The notes: generated by a model from the sequence alone, not told the origin. Numbered from the stretch's first letter, positions 35,727 through 45,431 are shown. The stretch is 64,000 nucleotides of DNA from Sphingomonas hylomeconis (GCF_025370105.1 NZ_JANQBK010000015.1:1-64000); one strand, 5' to 3'. Program-made: numbers and translations.

Positions 35727-36339
35727 CGCCCCGGAGCGTGATGCACACGCGCAATACGAGGCGCTTCGGATCGAGCGCCCCGCACTGTTCACCGATCGCG
35801 CGCCCGACTGCTACCCGCTGCTGCCCGGTGGCGCGGTCAGGGCGCGGAACGAGCATCTATTGCTGATCGACGATCGTGTCCGCACGCCATCCGGCCAGGA
35901 GACGTCCTATCTGCGGATCGTCGCCCCGCAGAGCGGCGCGCCCGGCGCTGCCATCCTGCCCTTCGTGGGCGGCAGCATCGTTCTGCTCGATCATCCGCGA
36001 CACGCGCTCGGGCGCCGGCTACTCGAAATCCCGCGCGGGTTCGGCGAGCCGGGGGAGACGGCGGCGGCATGCGCGGAGCGCGAATTGGCCGAGGAACTCG
36101 GCGTTACCCCGTTGCGGCTGATCCCGATCGGCCTGCTGTATCCGGATTCGGGGCTGCTCGCCGTCGAGGTTTCGCTGTTCGCGGCGGAAATCCCACCGCG
36201 CGGGTGGAAGACCGAGCCCGGGGTTTCGACGCGGGAGATGAGCGTGGCCGACGGCGAATCCGCCGTCCGCGATGGCCGCATCGCCGACAGCTTCACGATC
36301 GCCTGCCTGTATCGCGCCAGGCTGATGGGCCTGATCTGA
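35719..36339 (+). CDS. Nudix hydrolase, ADP-ribose pyrophosphatase-like
   Basis: The 206-aa protein has a complete Nudix box, residues 107-129 (G-x5-E-x7-RE-L-x-EE-x-GV), inside a fold like ADP-ribose pyrophosphatase: IVLLDHPRHALGRRLLEIPRG before the box and GLLYPDSGLLAVEVSLFAAE after. These Mg2+-dependent enzymes hydrolyse nucleoside diphosphates linked to another group. Start is TTG 35719 with GGAGG 7 nt upstream, overlapping the unknown gene by 8 nt. This start gives MADAPERDAH. It presumably acts with the upstream partner. The gene is convergent with kdpE. Confidence 0.9.
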   Translation: MADAPERDAHAQYEALRIERPALFTDRAPDCYPLLPGGAVRARNEHLLLIDDRVRTPSGQETSYLRIVAPQSGAPGAAILPFVGGSIVLLDHPRHALGRRLLEIPRGFGEPGETAAACAERELAEELGVTPLRLIPIGLLYPDSGLLAVEVSLFAAEIPPRGWKTEPGVSTREMSVADGESAVRDGRIADSFTIACLYRARLMGLI

Positions 36340-36370
36340 TGTCGGCATTCCCGGGGCGGCGGCCGATCGC

Positions 36371-37057
36371 TCAGCTGTCGCCGCGCAGGCGATAGCCGAC
36401 CCCCAGTTCGTTGGCGATGACGCTGCCCACCGGGCCCGGATATTCCAGCTTCTGGCGCAGGTTGCGGATCACGATGCGCAGATATTCGATCCGCGCATCC
36501 TCATCCCCGCCCCAGGCGGCGGCGATGATCCGGTCGTGCGTCACGACGCGGCCGACATGGCGCGCGAGAACGGCGAGCACGTCATGCTCCTTGCGCGTCA
36601 GATGCAGTTCGGCGCCGTCGCGGCAGACCAGGCGGCGATCGAGATCGATCGTCAGATCGCCCTTGCGGACGACCCGCTGCGTGGTTTCCGAAACGCCGCG
36701 GTGGCGCAGCGCGACACGCAGGCGGGCGAGCAGCTCTTCGGTATCGAACGGCTTGGAGACGAAGTCGTCGGCGCCGAGATCGAGCGCCGCGACCTTCTCG
36801 TCGGTCGCGTCGCGCGCCGAGACGACCAGGATCACCGCATCCCCGTTCAGCCGCAGCAAAGGAATGAGGCTCAGCCCATCGCGGTCCGGCAGGCCCAGAT
36901 CGAGCAGGATCGCGCTCGGCGCTTCGGCCGCGGCCACGGCCAGCGCCGCGCGTCCGTCCATCGCGTCGACCACCGCATAGCCGGCGCGCTCCAGCGTGTT
37001 GCGGAACAATTTGCGGATCGCGATCTCGTCGTCGACGACGAGTATCTTGGCAGGCAT
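36371..37057 (-). CDS. kdpE: Potassium-responsive response regulator KdpE
   Basis: The 228-aa OmpR-type regulator has its phospho-acceptor Asp in AILLDLGLPDRDGL, the MLVVSA-like strand VILVVSARDATDEK and KPFDTEELL, and a winged helix with LTRKEHDVLAVLARHVGRV and VIANELGVGYRL. It activates kdp expression at low K+. ATG 37057 overlaps the kdpD stop as TGATG. Last gene of the operon. Confidence 0.94.
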   Translation of the reverse strand: MPAKILVVDDEIAIRKLFRNTLERAGYAVVDAMDGRAALAVAAAEAPSAILLDLGLPDRDGLSLIPLLRLNGDAVILVVSARDATDEKVAALDLGADDFVSKPFDTEELLARLRVALRHRGVSETTQRVVRKGDLTIDLDRRLVCRDGAELHLTRKEHDVLAVLARHVGRVVTHDRIIAAAWGGDEDARIEYLRIVIRNLRQKLEYPGPVGSVIANELGVGYRLRGDS

Positions 37058-39732
37058 CAGATGGCGCTTTCGGGTGCGGCGGTGCGCACGATCAGGTTGG
37101 TCGGGAAGACAAGCGTGAAGGCGGCGCCGGTGTCGTCGCCGCGATTGCTCGCCTCGACGGTCATGCCCATCGCTTCGGCGAATGCCTTGACGATGGCGAG
37201 GCCGAGACCGGTGCCGCCGATCGCGCGGTCCGAGCCTTCGATGCGCCGGAACGTCTCGAACACTTCGGCTTCGCGCCCGGGCGGGAGGCCGGGGCCCAGA
37301 TCGATGATCGACAGGCGCAGCTGCCCGTAATGGTGGCGCCCTTCGATCACGATCGGGGTGCCCGGATCGCCATAGCGGCCGGCATTGTCGAGCAGGTTGA
37401 GCAGGCAATGATGGAGCAGGTGCGGATCGACCCGCACCAGCGGCAGATCGGGGGGCACGTCGAGCAGCAGATCATGCCCGTCGAGCGCCCGGCGCGCATC
37501 ATGCGATGCGCCGGCCACGGCATCGCTGAGGTCGGTCGCCTCGACATTGAGCTTGAGCGCCCCCGCCTCGACCCGCGCCATATCGAGCAGATTGCCGACG
37601 AACCGGTTGAGCCGCGCCGCCTCGCTCTTGACCGTGGCGATCAGCTCGGGCGTCGCGCCGTGATCCATCGCATCGGCAGCGGCGATGACCGCGGTCAGCG
37701 GCGTGCGGAAATCATGGCTTACCGACGACAGCAAGGCGGCACGCAGCCGATCCCGCGTGCGCACGGCATCGACATCGCGCATCTCGGTTTCGAGACGCAA
37801 TCGTTCGAGCACCAGCGCCGACTGGTCGATCAGGCTGGTGAGCAGCGGCAATTGATCGGCGCGCACCGGATCCCCGGCATCGTCGCGCGCGACCCCCATC
37901 ACCGCCAGGGTCCGTTCACCGGCCTTGAGCGGCGTGAACAGCCATTCCGATGCGGCAAGCGTGCCCGATCCCTTGCCCGCAGACGATCCGTTGTCGAACG
38001 CCCAGTTCGCCGCCGCCAGATCCATCGTGTCGAGCCGATAGGCGGGGTTGCTCGCGGCCTGCACGGTCAGGCCGGCCCCCGCCATCGGGCCGAGCAACAG
38101 CGTCTGCACGTCGAATACCCGCGAGACGTCCTCGCAGATCATCCGGGCGGCTTCGGCGGGATCGTTCACGCTGCTCAACTGGCGCAGGAAGCCGGCGAGC
38201 GTGGCATTGGTACGCGCGCTGGCCGAGGCCAGATCGGCCTGCGCGCGGACCCGCGAGGTCAGCTGGCTGGTGGCGATCGCGACGCCGAGCAGCACGAAGA
38301 TCGAGATGAGGTTCTCGGGATTGTTGACGCTGAACGTGCCGACCGGGGGCAGGAAGAAGAAATTGTACGCCAGGCTGGAGACGATCCCGGCGAACAGCCC
38401 GGTCCTGAGGCCGAACAGGCTCGCCGCGACCATCACCGGCAGCAGATAGAGCAAGGCGACGTTGCCGAGGTTCAGCACATGGAACAGCGCGCTGGCCAGC
38501 GCGGTGATCACGACGATGAGCCCCGCCGTGATGGCATAGCCGCTCGGCGCCCCCCAGCCGGTTCTGCCGCGCCGCCAGTCGCGCGCGCGTCCCCTGGCCT
38601 CTTCCTCCATCGGCAGGACGTGCACCGTAACGCCGGCAGTCTCGCGGATCAGGCCGTCGACCACCGATCCGTGCAACAGTTCGAACCAGCGCGAGCGTCG
38701 TGACTTGCCCACGACGAGCTGGGTGGCGCGCGCGTGATCGACGAAGCCACGAATGCCCTCCACCACCGACGCCGCCGGGACGGTGGCGACGACGGCGCCC
38801 AATTGGGTGGCGAGCGTCATCGCCGCGGCAACGCGCCGGTGCTGTTCGTCGGTAAAATGCGCGGTGCGCGGCGTTTCGATGAACAGCGCGGTCCACGGCC
38901 CGTGCAGCCCGTCGGCCACGCGTTTCGCCGCGCGCACCAGGCCATCGGCGCCCGGCAGCTCGTTGATCGCGACGACGATCCGCTCGCCGCCGGCCCAGGT
39001 GCCCCCGACGCCGAGCGCGCGGACATGCTCGAGCATCTGCGCATCGACCGATTGCGCGGCGCGGCGCAGCGCGAGTTCGCGCAGCGCCGACAGGTTGGAC
39101 TTGGAGAAGAAGTGCGAGAGCGCGCGTGTCGCCTCGTGCGGCAGATAGACCTTGCCGTCCTTCAGCCGCTCGATCAGCTCGTCGGGCGGGATATCGACTA
39201 CCTCGATCTCGGCCTGTTCGAGCACGCTGTCGGGCACCGTCTCGCGCACGCGCACCCGCGTGAACGACGCGACGATATCGTTGAGGCTTTCGAGATGCTG
39301 GATGTTGATCGTCGAATAGACGTCGATCCCCGCCGCCAGCAGCTCCTCGACATCCTGGTAACGCTTGGGGTGGCGGCTGCCCGGCGCGTTGGTGTGGGCG
39401 AGTTCATCGACCAGCACGAGCCGCGGCGCGCGCGCCAGGATCGCGTCGAGATCCATCTCGTCGATCGCATGGCCTTCATAGGCGACGGCGCGGCGGGGCA
39501 CGATTTCCTGCCCGCGGATCAGCGCCGCGGTTTCGGCGCGGCCATGCGTCTCGACCACGCCGATCACCACATCGACGCCGGCGCGACGACGCTCGGCGCC
39601 TTCCGACAGCATCTCGAACGTCTTGCCGACGCCGGGCGCGGCGCCGAGGAAGATCTTCAAACGGCCGCGGCCCTCCTGCGCCGCCTGGCGCAGAAGGGCT
39701 TCGGGAGATGGTCGGTCCGTGTCCGTGGTCAT
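37057..39732 (-). CDS. kdpD: Potassium sensor histidine kinase KdpD
   Basis: The 891-aa sensor begins with the KdpD N-terminal domain containing Walker A GAAPGVGKT (residues 30-38) and LVLVDELAHTNAPGSRH, then a universal-stress-like domain, four closely spaced membrane helices (about 400-500), a GAF-like region, and HisKA/HATPase with SSVSHDFRTPLTAVI and LLDNAGRYG. It reports K+ limitation or osmotic change to KdpE. ATG 39732 overlaps the kdpC stop as ATGA. Length and domain order are standard. Confidence 0.95.
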   Translation of the reverse strand: MTTDTDRPSPEALLRQAAQEGRGRLKIFLGAAPGVGKTFEMLSEGAERRRAGVDVVIGVVETHGRAETAALIRGQEIVPRRAVAYEGHAIDEMDLDAILARAPRLVLVDELAHTNAPGSRHPKRYQDVEELLAAGIDVYSTINIQHLESLNDIVASFTRVRVRETVPDSVLEQAEIEVVDIPPDELIERLKDGKVYLPHEATRALSHFFSKSNLSALRELALRRAAQSVDAQMLEHVRALGVGGTWAGGERIVVAINELPGADGLVRAAKRVADGLHGPWTALFIETPRTAHFTDEQHRRVAAAMTLATQLGAVVATVPAASVVEGIRGFVDHARATQLVVGKSRRSRWFELLHGSVVDGLIRETAGVTVHVLPMEEEARGRARDWRRGRTGWGAPSGYAITAGLIVVITALASALFHVLNLGNVALLYLLPVMVAASLFGLRTGLFAGIVSSLAYNFFFLPPVGTFSVNNPENLISIFVLLGVAIATSQLTSRVRAQADLASASARTNATLAGFLRQLSSVNDPAEAARMICEDVSRVFDVQTLLLGPMAGAGLTVQAASNPAYRLDTMDLAAANWAFDNGSSAGKGSGTLAASEWLFTPLKAGERTLAVMGVARDDAGDPVRADQLPLLTSLIDQSALVLERLRLETEMRDVDAVRTRDRLRAALLSSVSHDFRTPLTAVIAAADAMDHGATPELIATVKSEAARLNRFVGNLLDMARVEAGALKLNVEATDLSDAVAGASHDARRALDGHDLLLDVPPDLPLVRVDPHLLHHCLLNLLDNAGRYGDPGTPIVIEGRHHYGQLRLSIIDLGPGLPPGREAEVFETFRRIEGSDRAIGGTGLGLAIVKAFAEAMGMTVEASNRGDDTGAAFTLVFPTNLIVRTAAPESAI

Positions 39733-40307
39733 CCGCCGCTGGCATCCAGCGCGCGGTTGAGCGCCAGCACGTTGACGGTCGGATCGCCGAGAATGCCGAG
39801 CAACGGCGTTTCGACCTGCGCCGCGACCAGCGCGCGCACGCGCTCCGCCGGCAGGTTGCGGGCACGCGCGACGCGAGCCACCTGCGCGAACGCCGATGCC
39901 GGCGACAGATCGGGATCGAGCCCCGAGCCGGATGCGGTGGCCAGATCGGCCGGCAGCGCGCCGCCCACGCCTTCGGCGCGGCGCTTGGCGACATCCGCCG
40001 TGATGCGATCGACCAGCGCCTGCGACGTGGGGCCGAGGTTGGAGCCGGACGAGGCGAGCCCGTCATAGCCCTTGCCGGCGGCCGATGGGCGGGTCTGGAA
40101 ATAGCGTTCGCTGGTGAACGCCTGGCCGACGACGGTCGAACCAACCACCTTGCCGCCTTGCGTGACCAGGCTGCCATTGGCCTGGCGGGGGAAGATGGCC
40201 TGTCCGATGCCCGTCATCGCCAGAGGATAGACGATCCCGAGCAGCAGCGCGAACAGGATCGTCATGGCGAGCACGGGGCGGAGCGCGGATTTGATGTCGG
40301 AAGTCAT
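39729..40307 (-). CDS. kdpC: K+-transporting ATPase subunit KdpC
   Basis: The 192-aa protein has a single N-terminal membrane span (MTILFALLLGIVYPLAMTGIGQ) and a periplasmic domain with GKVVGSTVVGQAFTSERYFQTRPSAAGKGYDGLASSGSN-type motifs and the final VNVLALNRALD. KdpC stabilises the KdpFABC complex and raises nucleotide affinity of KdpB. It is separated from kdpB by a 148-bp gap that contains REP copy 2. Confidence 0.95.
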   Translation of the reverse strand: MTSDIKSALRPVLAMTILFALLLGIVYPLAMTGIGQAIFPRQANGSLVTQGGKVVGSTVVGQAFTSERYFQTRPSAAGKGYDGLASSGSNLGPTSQALVDRITADVAKRRAEGVGGALPADLATASGSGLDPDLSPASAFAQVARVARARNLPAERVRALVAAQVETPLLGILGDPTVNVLALNRALDASGG

Positions 40308-40334
40308 TGCGGTATTCCTTCTAAAGCGGTGCCT

Positions 40335-40436
40335 TTCCCCGGCGAAGGCCGGGGCCCAGTCGGGAAGGCGGCGGCAACGGAGCGCTGCCGCGGCTCATGA
40401 TCGTCCCACAGCTGGGCCCCGGCCTCCGCCGGGGAA
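40335..40436. repeat. Bipartite REP-like palindrome, copy 2 (inside kdp operon)
   Basis: Two 25-nt arms (40335-40359 and 40412-40436) are inverted repeats matching at 24 positions. Each arm is itself a small palindrome of the form CCCCGGC-N4-GCCGGGG followed by or preceded by CCCAG/CTGGG. It lies between kdpB and kdpC, so it is transcribed within the operon mRNA and may set the KdpB:KdpC expression ratio or protect upstream mRNA from decay. Confidence 0.85.
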
Positions 40437-40455
40437 GGGCGCGAAAGGTGTGCCA

Positions 40456-42501
40456 TCACGCCAGCCCCAGCCCGCCGACCGCCAGATCGATGAGCTTGAT
40501 CCCGACGAACGGGGCGAGCAGGCCACCCAGGCCGTAGACGGCGAGGTTGCGCGCGAGCAGCGGCCCGGCCGCCATCGGCGTGTATTTCACGCCCTTGAGC
40601 GCGAGCGGCACGAGCAGCGGGATGATCAGCGCGTTGAAGATGATCGCCGAGAGGATCGCGCTGCCGGGGCTGGACAGGCCCATCACGTTGAGCACGCCGA
40701 GCCCGGGATAGAGCGCGACGAAGATCGCCGGGATGATCGCGAAATATTTCGCCACATCGTTCGCCACCGAGAAGGTGGTCAGCGCGCCACGGGTCATCAG
40801 CAGCTGTTTGCCGAGGCCGACGATCTCGATCAGCTTGGTCGGATCGCTATCGAGATCGACCATGTTGCCCGCTTCGCGCGCCGCCTGCGTGCCGGTGTTC
40901 ATCGCCACGCCGACATCGCTCTGCGCCAGCGCCGGCGCATCGTTGGTGCCGTCGCCGCACATCGCGACGAGCTTGCCGCCTTCCTGCTCCTTGCGGATCA
41001 GCGCGAGCTTGTCCTCCGGCGTCGCCTGGGCGAGGAAATCGTCGACCCCGGCCTCGGCGGCGATCGCTGCGGCGGTGAGCGGGTTGTCGCCGGTGATCAT
41101 CACCGTGCGGATGCCCATCGTGCGCAGTTCGCCGAAGCGCTCGCGGATGCCGGCCTTGACGATATCCTTGAGGAAGACCGCGCCGAGCAGGCGGCCGTCC
41201 TTGGCCACCGCCAGCGGCGTGCCGCCGGCGCGGGCGATCTCGTCCGTGGCGCGGCGCAGTTCGGTGGCGGCGGCGGTCTGCCCTGCCCCCGGATTGGCCC
41301 GCAGGATCGAATCCACCGCGCCCTTCTGGATCAGCGCGCTGTTGGCACGCACACCCGAGATGCGCGTCTGTGCCGTGAACGGAATGACCTCCGCGCCCGC
41401 CGGCAGTTCGGCGAGCGTCACGCCGAACTTTTCGCGCGCCAGCACGACGATCGAGCGGCCTTCGGGGGTTTCATCGGCCAGGCTGGCGAGCAACGCCGCC
41501 TCGGCCAGCTCGCCGTCGCTGACGCCGCCGACCGCGCGGAATTCGCTCGCCTGGCGATCGCCGATCGTGATCGTGCCGGTCTTGTCGAGCAGCAGCACGT
41601 CGATATCGCCCGCCGCCTCCACCGCGCGGCCCGATTTGGCGAGCACGTTGAAGCGCACCAGCCGGTCCATGCCGGCAATGCCGATCGCCGAGAGCAAGGC
41701 GGCGATGGTCGTCGGGATCAGTGTGATCAGGAGGGCGGCGAGCATCGCTACCGGCACGCTGCCGCCGGCATAGGAGGCGAAGCCCGGGATCGTACCAACC
41801 GCGATCAGGAAGATGATCGTCAGGCCGACGAGCAACAGCGTCAGCGCGATCTCGTTAGGCGTCTTCTGCCGTTCGGCGCCCTCGACGAGCGCGATCATGC
41901 GATCGAGGAACCCCTCGCCCGGATTGACCGTGACGCGGATGCGGATCTCGTCGGAGATGACGCGCGTGCCCGCGGTCACCGCCGAGCGATCGCCGCCCGC
42001 CTCGCGGATCACCGGCGCGCTCTCGCCGGTGATCGCGGCCTCGTTGACCGAGGCCACGCCGGAAACCACCTCGCCATCCGCCGGGATCAGATCGCCGCCA
42101 TTGCCGCTACCGGCGGTGACGAGCACGATATCGCCGGCGCGCAGCGCGCTGGCCGGCACCTGCTCGACCTGGTCGCCCTTCATGCGCCGCGCGGTGAGCT
42201 CGGCCTTGGTCGCGCGCAGGCTCGCCGCCTGCGCCTTGCCGCGGCCTTCGGCCAGCGCCTCGGCGAAGGTGCCGAACAATACGGTCAGCCACAGCCAGAC
42301 GACCAGCTGGAGCTTGAAGCCGATCGAGAGATTGTCCTGCCCGATCACGAGCAGGACGGTCATCAAGGCAGCGACGACGGCGGTGACGAACATCACCGGG
42401 TTGCGGATCAACTGCCGCGGATCGAGTTTGCGGAAAGCGTCGCCGATCGCCGGAACGATCAGGTCAGCGGTGAAAAGCGACTTATTCGCGGTGCGTGCCA
42501 T
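40456..42501 (-). CDS. kdpB: K+-transporting P-type ATPase KdpB
   Basis: The 681-aa catalytic subunit has the phosphorylation site LLDKTGTIT with D306, the TGES actuator loop, the hinge [18 protein letters not shown] and six to seven membrane helices. It hydrolyses ATP to drive K+ through KdpA. ATG 42501 ([10 protein letters not shown]) fits the family N-terminus. A 14-bp gap separates it from kdpA. Confidence 0.96.
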   Translation of the reverse strand: MARTANKSLFTADLIVPAIGDAFRKLDPRQLIRNPVMFVTAVVAALMTVLLVIGQDNLSIGFKLQLVVWLWLTVLFGTFAEALAEGRGKAQAASLRATKAELTARRMKGDQVEQVPASALRAGDIVLVTAGSGNGGDLIPADGEVVSGVASVNEAAITGESAPVIREAGGDRSAVTAGTRVISDEIRIRVTVNPGEGFLDRMIALVEGAERQKTPNEIALTLLLVGLTIIFLIAVGTIPGFASYAGGSVPVAMLAALLITLIPTTIAALLSAIGIAGMDRLVRFNVLAKSGRAVEAAGDIDVLLLDKTGTITIGDRQASEFRAVGGVSDGELAEAALLASLADETPEGRSIVVLAREKFGVTLAELPAGAEVIPFTAQTRISGVRANSALIQKGAVDSILRANPGAGQTAAATELRRATDEIARAGGTPLAVAKDGRLLGAVFLKDIVKAGIRERFGELRTMGIRTVMITGDNPLTAAAIAAEAGVDDFLAQATPEDKLALIRKEQEGGKLVAMCGDGTNDAPALAQSDVGVAMNTGTQAAREAGNMVDLDSDPTKLIEIVGLGKQLLMTRGALTTFSVANDVAKYFAIIPAIFVALYPGLGVLNVMGLSSPGSAILSAIIFNALIIPLLVPLALKGVKYTPMAAGPLLARNLAVYGLGGLLAPFVGIKLIDLAVGGLGLA

Positions 42502-42515
42502 GTGGCCAGGTCCCG

Positions 42516-44219
42516 TCAGAAGGTTTTGCCGCTGATCATCGCGAGATGATCGGCGATCGGACCGAGCGCGAGGCTCGGCAGGAAGGTCAGGCCGCCCAGG
42601 ATCAGGATCGTGCCGACGAGCAGACCGACCCACAGGCCGCCGGTCGTCGGAAACGATCCCGCGCTTTCCGGCGTGTACTTCTTCGCCGCCAAGCTGCCCG
42701 CGATGGCCAGCATCGGCAGGATGATGAAGAAGCGCCCGAGCCACATCGCGACACCCAGCATGCCGTCGTAATAGGGCGTGTTGGCGGTCAGCCCGGCGAA
42801 TGCCGAGCCGTTATTGGCGACACCGCTGGTGAAGGCGTAGAGGATCTCCGAAAAGCCGTGCGGCCCCTTGTTCAGCGGCCCGGCAAGACCGGCGGCGACG
42901 ACCGAACTGATCGCGGTGAAGCCGAGGATGATCAGCGGCAGGATGGCAATCGCCAGCACGGCCAGCTTGACCTCGCGGCTCTCGATCTTCTTGCCGACAT
43001 ATTCCGGCGTGCGGCCGACCATCAGCCCGGCGACGAACACCGCCAGGATGGCGAACAGCAGGAAGCCGTAGATGCCGGCGCCGACGCCGCCGATCACGAC
43101 CTCGCCCAATTGCATGTTGATCAGCGGGATCATGCCGCCGAGTGCGGTAAAGCTGTCATGCATGCCGTTGACCGCGCCGCACGAGGCAGCGGTGGTGACG
43201 ACCGAGAAGAGCGCGGTGGCGGCCACGCCGAAGCGGACTTCCTTGCCCTCCATGTTGCCGCCGGCGATGCCCAGTTGGTGGACGATCGGGTTGCCTGCAG
43301 CCTCCTGCCAATAGGTCACCCCGACGCCGATCAGGAACAGGATCAGCATCGACGAGAGGATCGCCCAGCCCTGGCGCGTGTTGCCGACCGCCTTGCCGAA
43401 CGTCCAGGTCAGGCCAAAGCCGATCAGGAAGATCGACAGCATCTGCACCAGGTTGGTCAGCGCGGTCGGGTTCTCGAACGGGTGCGCGCTGTTGGCGTTG
43501 AAGAAGCCGCCACCATTGGTGCCGAGCATCTTGATCGCTTCCTGGCTCGCCACCGGGCCGAGCGCGAGCGTCTGCTTGGCGCCCTCCAGCGTCGTCACGT
43601 CGACCGTGCCGGCTAGCGTCTGCGGCACGCCGCTGGCGATGTAGAACACCGTGAGCAGCACGCAGAGCGGCAGCAGCACATACAGCGTGACGCGCGTCAC
43701 ATCGGCCCAGAAATTGCCGATCGTGGTCGCCGAGCGCCGCGCGAAACCGCGAAACAGCGCGAAGGCGAGCGCGATTCCGGTCGCCGCCGAGAGGAAGTTG
43801 TGAATCGTCAGCCCGAACATCTGGCTGAAATTCGACATGGTCGATTCGCCGCCATAGCTCTGCCAATTGGTGTTGGCGGTGAAGCTGATCGCGGTGTTGA
43901 AGGCGAGATGCCCCGACAGGCCGGGGAGGCCCTGCGGATTGCCCGGGAGCACGCCCTGCAGGCGCAGCACGACATAGGTCAGCAGCATCAGCGCGGCGTT
44001 GAACAGCAGCATGTGCAGCGCGTAGCGCCGCCAGCCCTGTTCGGCCTTCGGATCGATGCCGGAGAGTTTGTAGACGCCGCGCTCGACGGGGCCGAGCACG
44101 ACATGCAGTGGCGTGCGTCGCCCTTCATAAAGGGCGAACAGCCATGTCCCCATCGGCCTGGTCAGCACGAGGAGAATGGCGATGAAACCGAGGATCAGGA
44201 TCCATCCCTGGAGGGTCAT
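42516..44219 (-). CDS. kdpA: K+-transporting ATPase channel subunit KdpA
   Basis: The 567-aa membrane protein carries the four selectivity-filter-type loops of the SKT superfamily, including [56 protein letters not shown] and [17 protein letters not shown]. It binds K+ at micromolar levels and passes it to KdpB. ATG 44219 follows AAAGGAGCG, 16 bp after kdpF. Full length. Confidence 0.96.
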   Translation of the reverse strand: MTLQGWILILGFIAILLVLTRPMGTWLFALYEGRRTPLHVVLGPVERGVYKLSGIDPKAEQGWRRYALHMLLFNAALMLLTYVVLRLQGVLPGNPQGLPGLSGHLAFNTAISFTANTNWQSYGGESTMSNFSQMFGLTIHNFLSAATGIALAFALFRGFARRSATTIGNFWADVTRVTLYVLLPLCVLLTVFYIASGVPQTLAGTVDVTTLEGAKQTLALGPVASQEAIKMLGTNGGGFFNANSAHPFENPTALTNLVQMLSIFLIGFGLTWTFGKAVGNTRQGWAILSSMLILFLIGVGVTYWQEAAGNPIVHQLGIAGGNMEGKEVRFGVAATALFSVVTTAASCGAVNGMHDSFTALGGMIPLINMQLGEVVIGGVGAGIYGFLLFAILAVFVAGLMVGRTPEYVGKKIESREVKLAVLAIAILPLIILGFTAISSVVAAGLAGPLNKGPHGFSEILYAFTSGVANNGSAFAGLTANTPYYDGMLGVAMWLGRFFIILPMLAIAGSLAAKKYTPESAGSFPTTGGLWVGLLVGTILILGGLTFLPSLALGPIADHLAMISGKTF

Positions 44220-44235
44220 GAGAAGGCGCTCCTTT

Positions 44236-44325
44236 CTAGAAGCGTTCGGGGCGGATCAGGACCGCCACGAGGTAAAAGAGCAGCCCGAGCGCGGTGATCG
44301 CGGCGAGCCAGAGGTCGAGCGTCAT
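44236..44325 (-). CDS. kdpF: K+-transporting ATPase stabilising peptide KdpF
   Basis: A 29-aa single-span protein ([14 protein letters not shown] to LIRPERF) sits immediately upstream of kdpA. Its length, lone hydrophobic helix and ending RPERF match KdpF, which lies at the KdpA/KdpB interface and stabilises the complex. ATG 44325 is preceded by GGAGACATCG. It is too short for routine gene finding. Confidence 0.92.
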   Translation of the reverse strand: MTLDLWLAAITALGLLFYLVAVLIRPERF

Positions 44326-44341
44326 GTCGATGTCTCCGCGT

Positions 44342-44425
44342 TCAGGCGTTGTCGCACAGGCGGACATAGGCGAGCGTCAACGCCACCAATCCGACCATGA
44401 CGAGGATCCACAGAAGGTCTTCCAT
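44342..44425 (-). CDS. 27-aa membrane microprotein of the kdp operon
   Basis: MEDLLWILVMVGLVALTLAY followed by VRLCDNA is a single-span peptide with a GAGGGG site before the ATG. It starts 12 bp after the torF-like stop and ends 16 bp before kdpF. Equivalent small proteins precede kdpF in several bacteria and are often labelled loosely as potassium-transport related; the role is unproven. Its pattern of a Trp-rich start and Cys-Asp end is similar among them. Confidence 0.75.
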   Translation of the reverse strand: MEDLLWILVMVGLVALTLAYVRLCDNA

Positions 44426-44437
44426 CAGTCGGTCCCC

Positions 44438-45310
44438 TCAGAATGCGGCAGTGAGCGAGGCGAGGATCGTGCCGCCGGCAATGTTGCCAGCGCCGTCCTG
44501 CCCCTTGCTGAAGCTCGGGCGGAGATAGGCGGCGTCGCGGTTCGAGATATCGGTGCCGACATAGGAGAGGTTGAGCGTCAGATTGTGCCAGGTGGCATCC
44601 GCGCCGAGCGACCAATCCCAGTAGCTGCCGGTCGGCGACACCGCGGTGGCGTTGGGCCCGAGCCCGTCCTGCCCCCAGCTATGCCCGACATGCGCCTTGG
44701 CGGTCAGCGGCGTGCCGGCGATGGCGAGTGCGCCGTCGCCCCACAGATACAGATTGTCGTCCTTTGCGCCGGGGTTGGTATAGACGCCGGCGGCGGCATC
44801 CGCGCCCGTGCGATACCAGCGGCCCAGCGCCTGCTGCTTGGGTGCATAGGCGGCACCGGCGGTCAGCGTGGCGGGGCCAGTGGTGCCGGTCAGCTTGACA
44901 TAGGGCTCGGCGAAATCGGTCTTGTCCGCCCCGCCGGGATAGACATACCAGGTCAGGCCGGCATCCAGCGTGGCATTGTCGGCCAGCTTGGCCTTGTAGC
45001 CGCCGATCAGGTCGAGCTCCATATTGGCGCCGCCGAACGTGCCCCAGCCGCCGAGGTTCGAGGCCCAGGTGCCGATATAGAAGCCGCTGTCGTGCGCGAT
45101 CGTGATGCCGCCCTGCACTGCCATCTCCTGATCGGATTGCGAGACGCCGCGGAAGCGGTAGTCGGAGGCGATCGCGACCGAGCCGGTGACCGTGATCGCG
45201 GGCGGCGGCGCGGTGTCCGCAGCGACCTTGTCCTCAGCGGTCGACTGGGCGTGCGCGGCCAGCGGCATGGCGAGGAGTGCTGCTGCGATAGCCGGATATG
45301 CGAAGTTCAT
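44438..45310 (-). CDS. TorF-family outer-membrane protein (TIGR02001 type)
   Basis: The 290-aa protein has a signal peptide (MNFAYPAIAAALLAMPLAAHA) and alternating amphipathic strands with SDYRFRGVSQSDQEMAVQGGI, a family hallmark, plus IGTWASNLG and TLNLSYVGTDISNRD. It ends in SLTAAF with terminal Phe. These proteins are predicted beta-barrels of unknown transport role. Only 12 bp separate it from the kdp microprotein gene, so it is probably the first gene of the kdp operon. Confidence 0.86.
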   Translation of the reverse strand: MNFAYPAIAAALLAMPLAAHAQSTAEDKVAADTAPPPAITVTGSVAIASDYRFRGVSQSDQEMAVQGGITIAHDSGFYIGTWASNLGGWGTFGGANMELDLIGGYKAKLADNATLDAGLTWYVYPGGADKTDFAEPYVKLTGTTGPATLTAGAAYAPKQQALGRWYRTGADAAAGVYTNPGAKDDNLYLWGDGALAIAGTPLTAKAHVGHSWGQDGLGPNATAVSPTGSYWDWSLGADATWHNLTLNLSYVGTDISNRDAAYLRPSFSKGQDGAGNIAGGTILASLTAAF

Positions 45311-45412
45311 GTCTGCCCCCAACGGAGTGGCGGCCGCAGGAAAATGCGGCGCCTTGAGGCTGTGCAATTAGGCGGCCGGCGCGTTTGAATTCGAGAGCGA
45401 TTCCCGCCTTTC

Positions 45413-45431
45413 GCATAGTGCTGGCATAGTG
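45413..45431. promoter_or_regulatory. Direct repeat GCATAGTG x2, candidate KdpE site
   Basis: Two identical copies of GCATAGTG (45413-45420 and 45424-45431) are spaced 11 bp apart, one helical turn, about 105 bp upstream of the torF-like start. OmpR-family regulators such as KdpE bind tandem direct repeats with this spacing. Function inferred. Confidence 0.42.

Noticed and set aside
40264..42549. 761-codon open frame on the plus strand opposite kdpB
   Set aside because: Antisense to an intact kdpB with DKTGT and TGES motifs; composition is non-protein-like.
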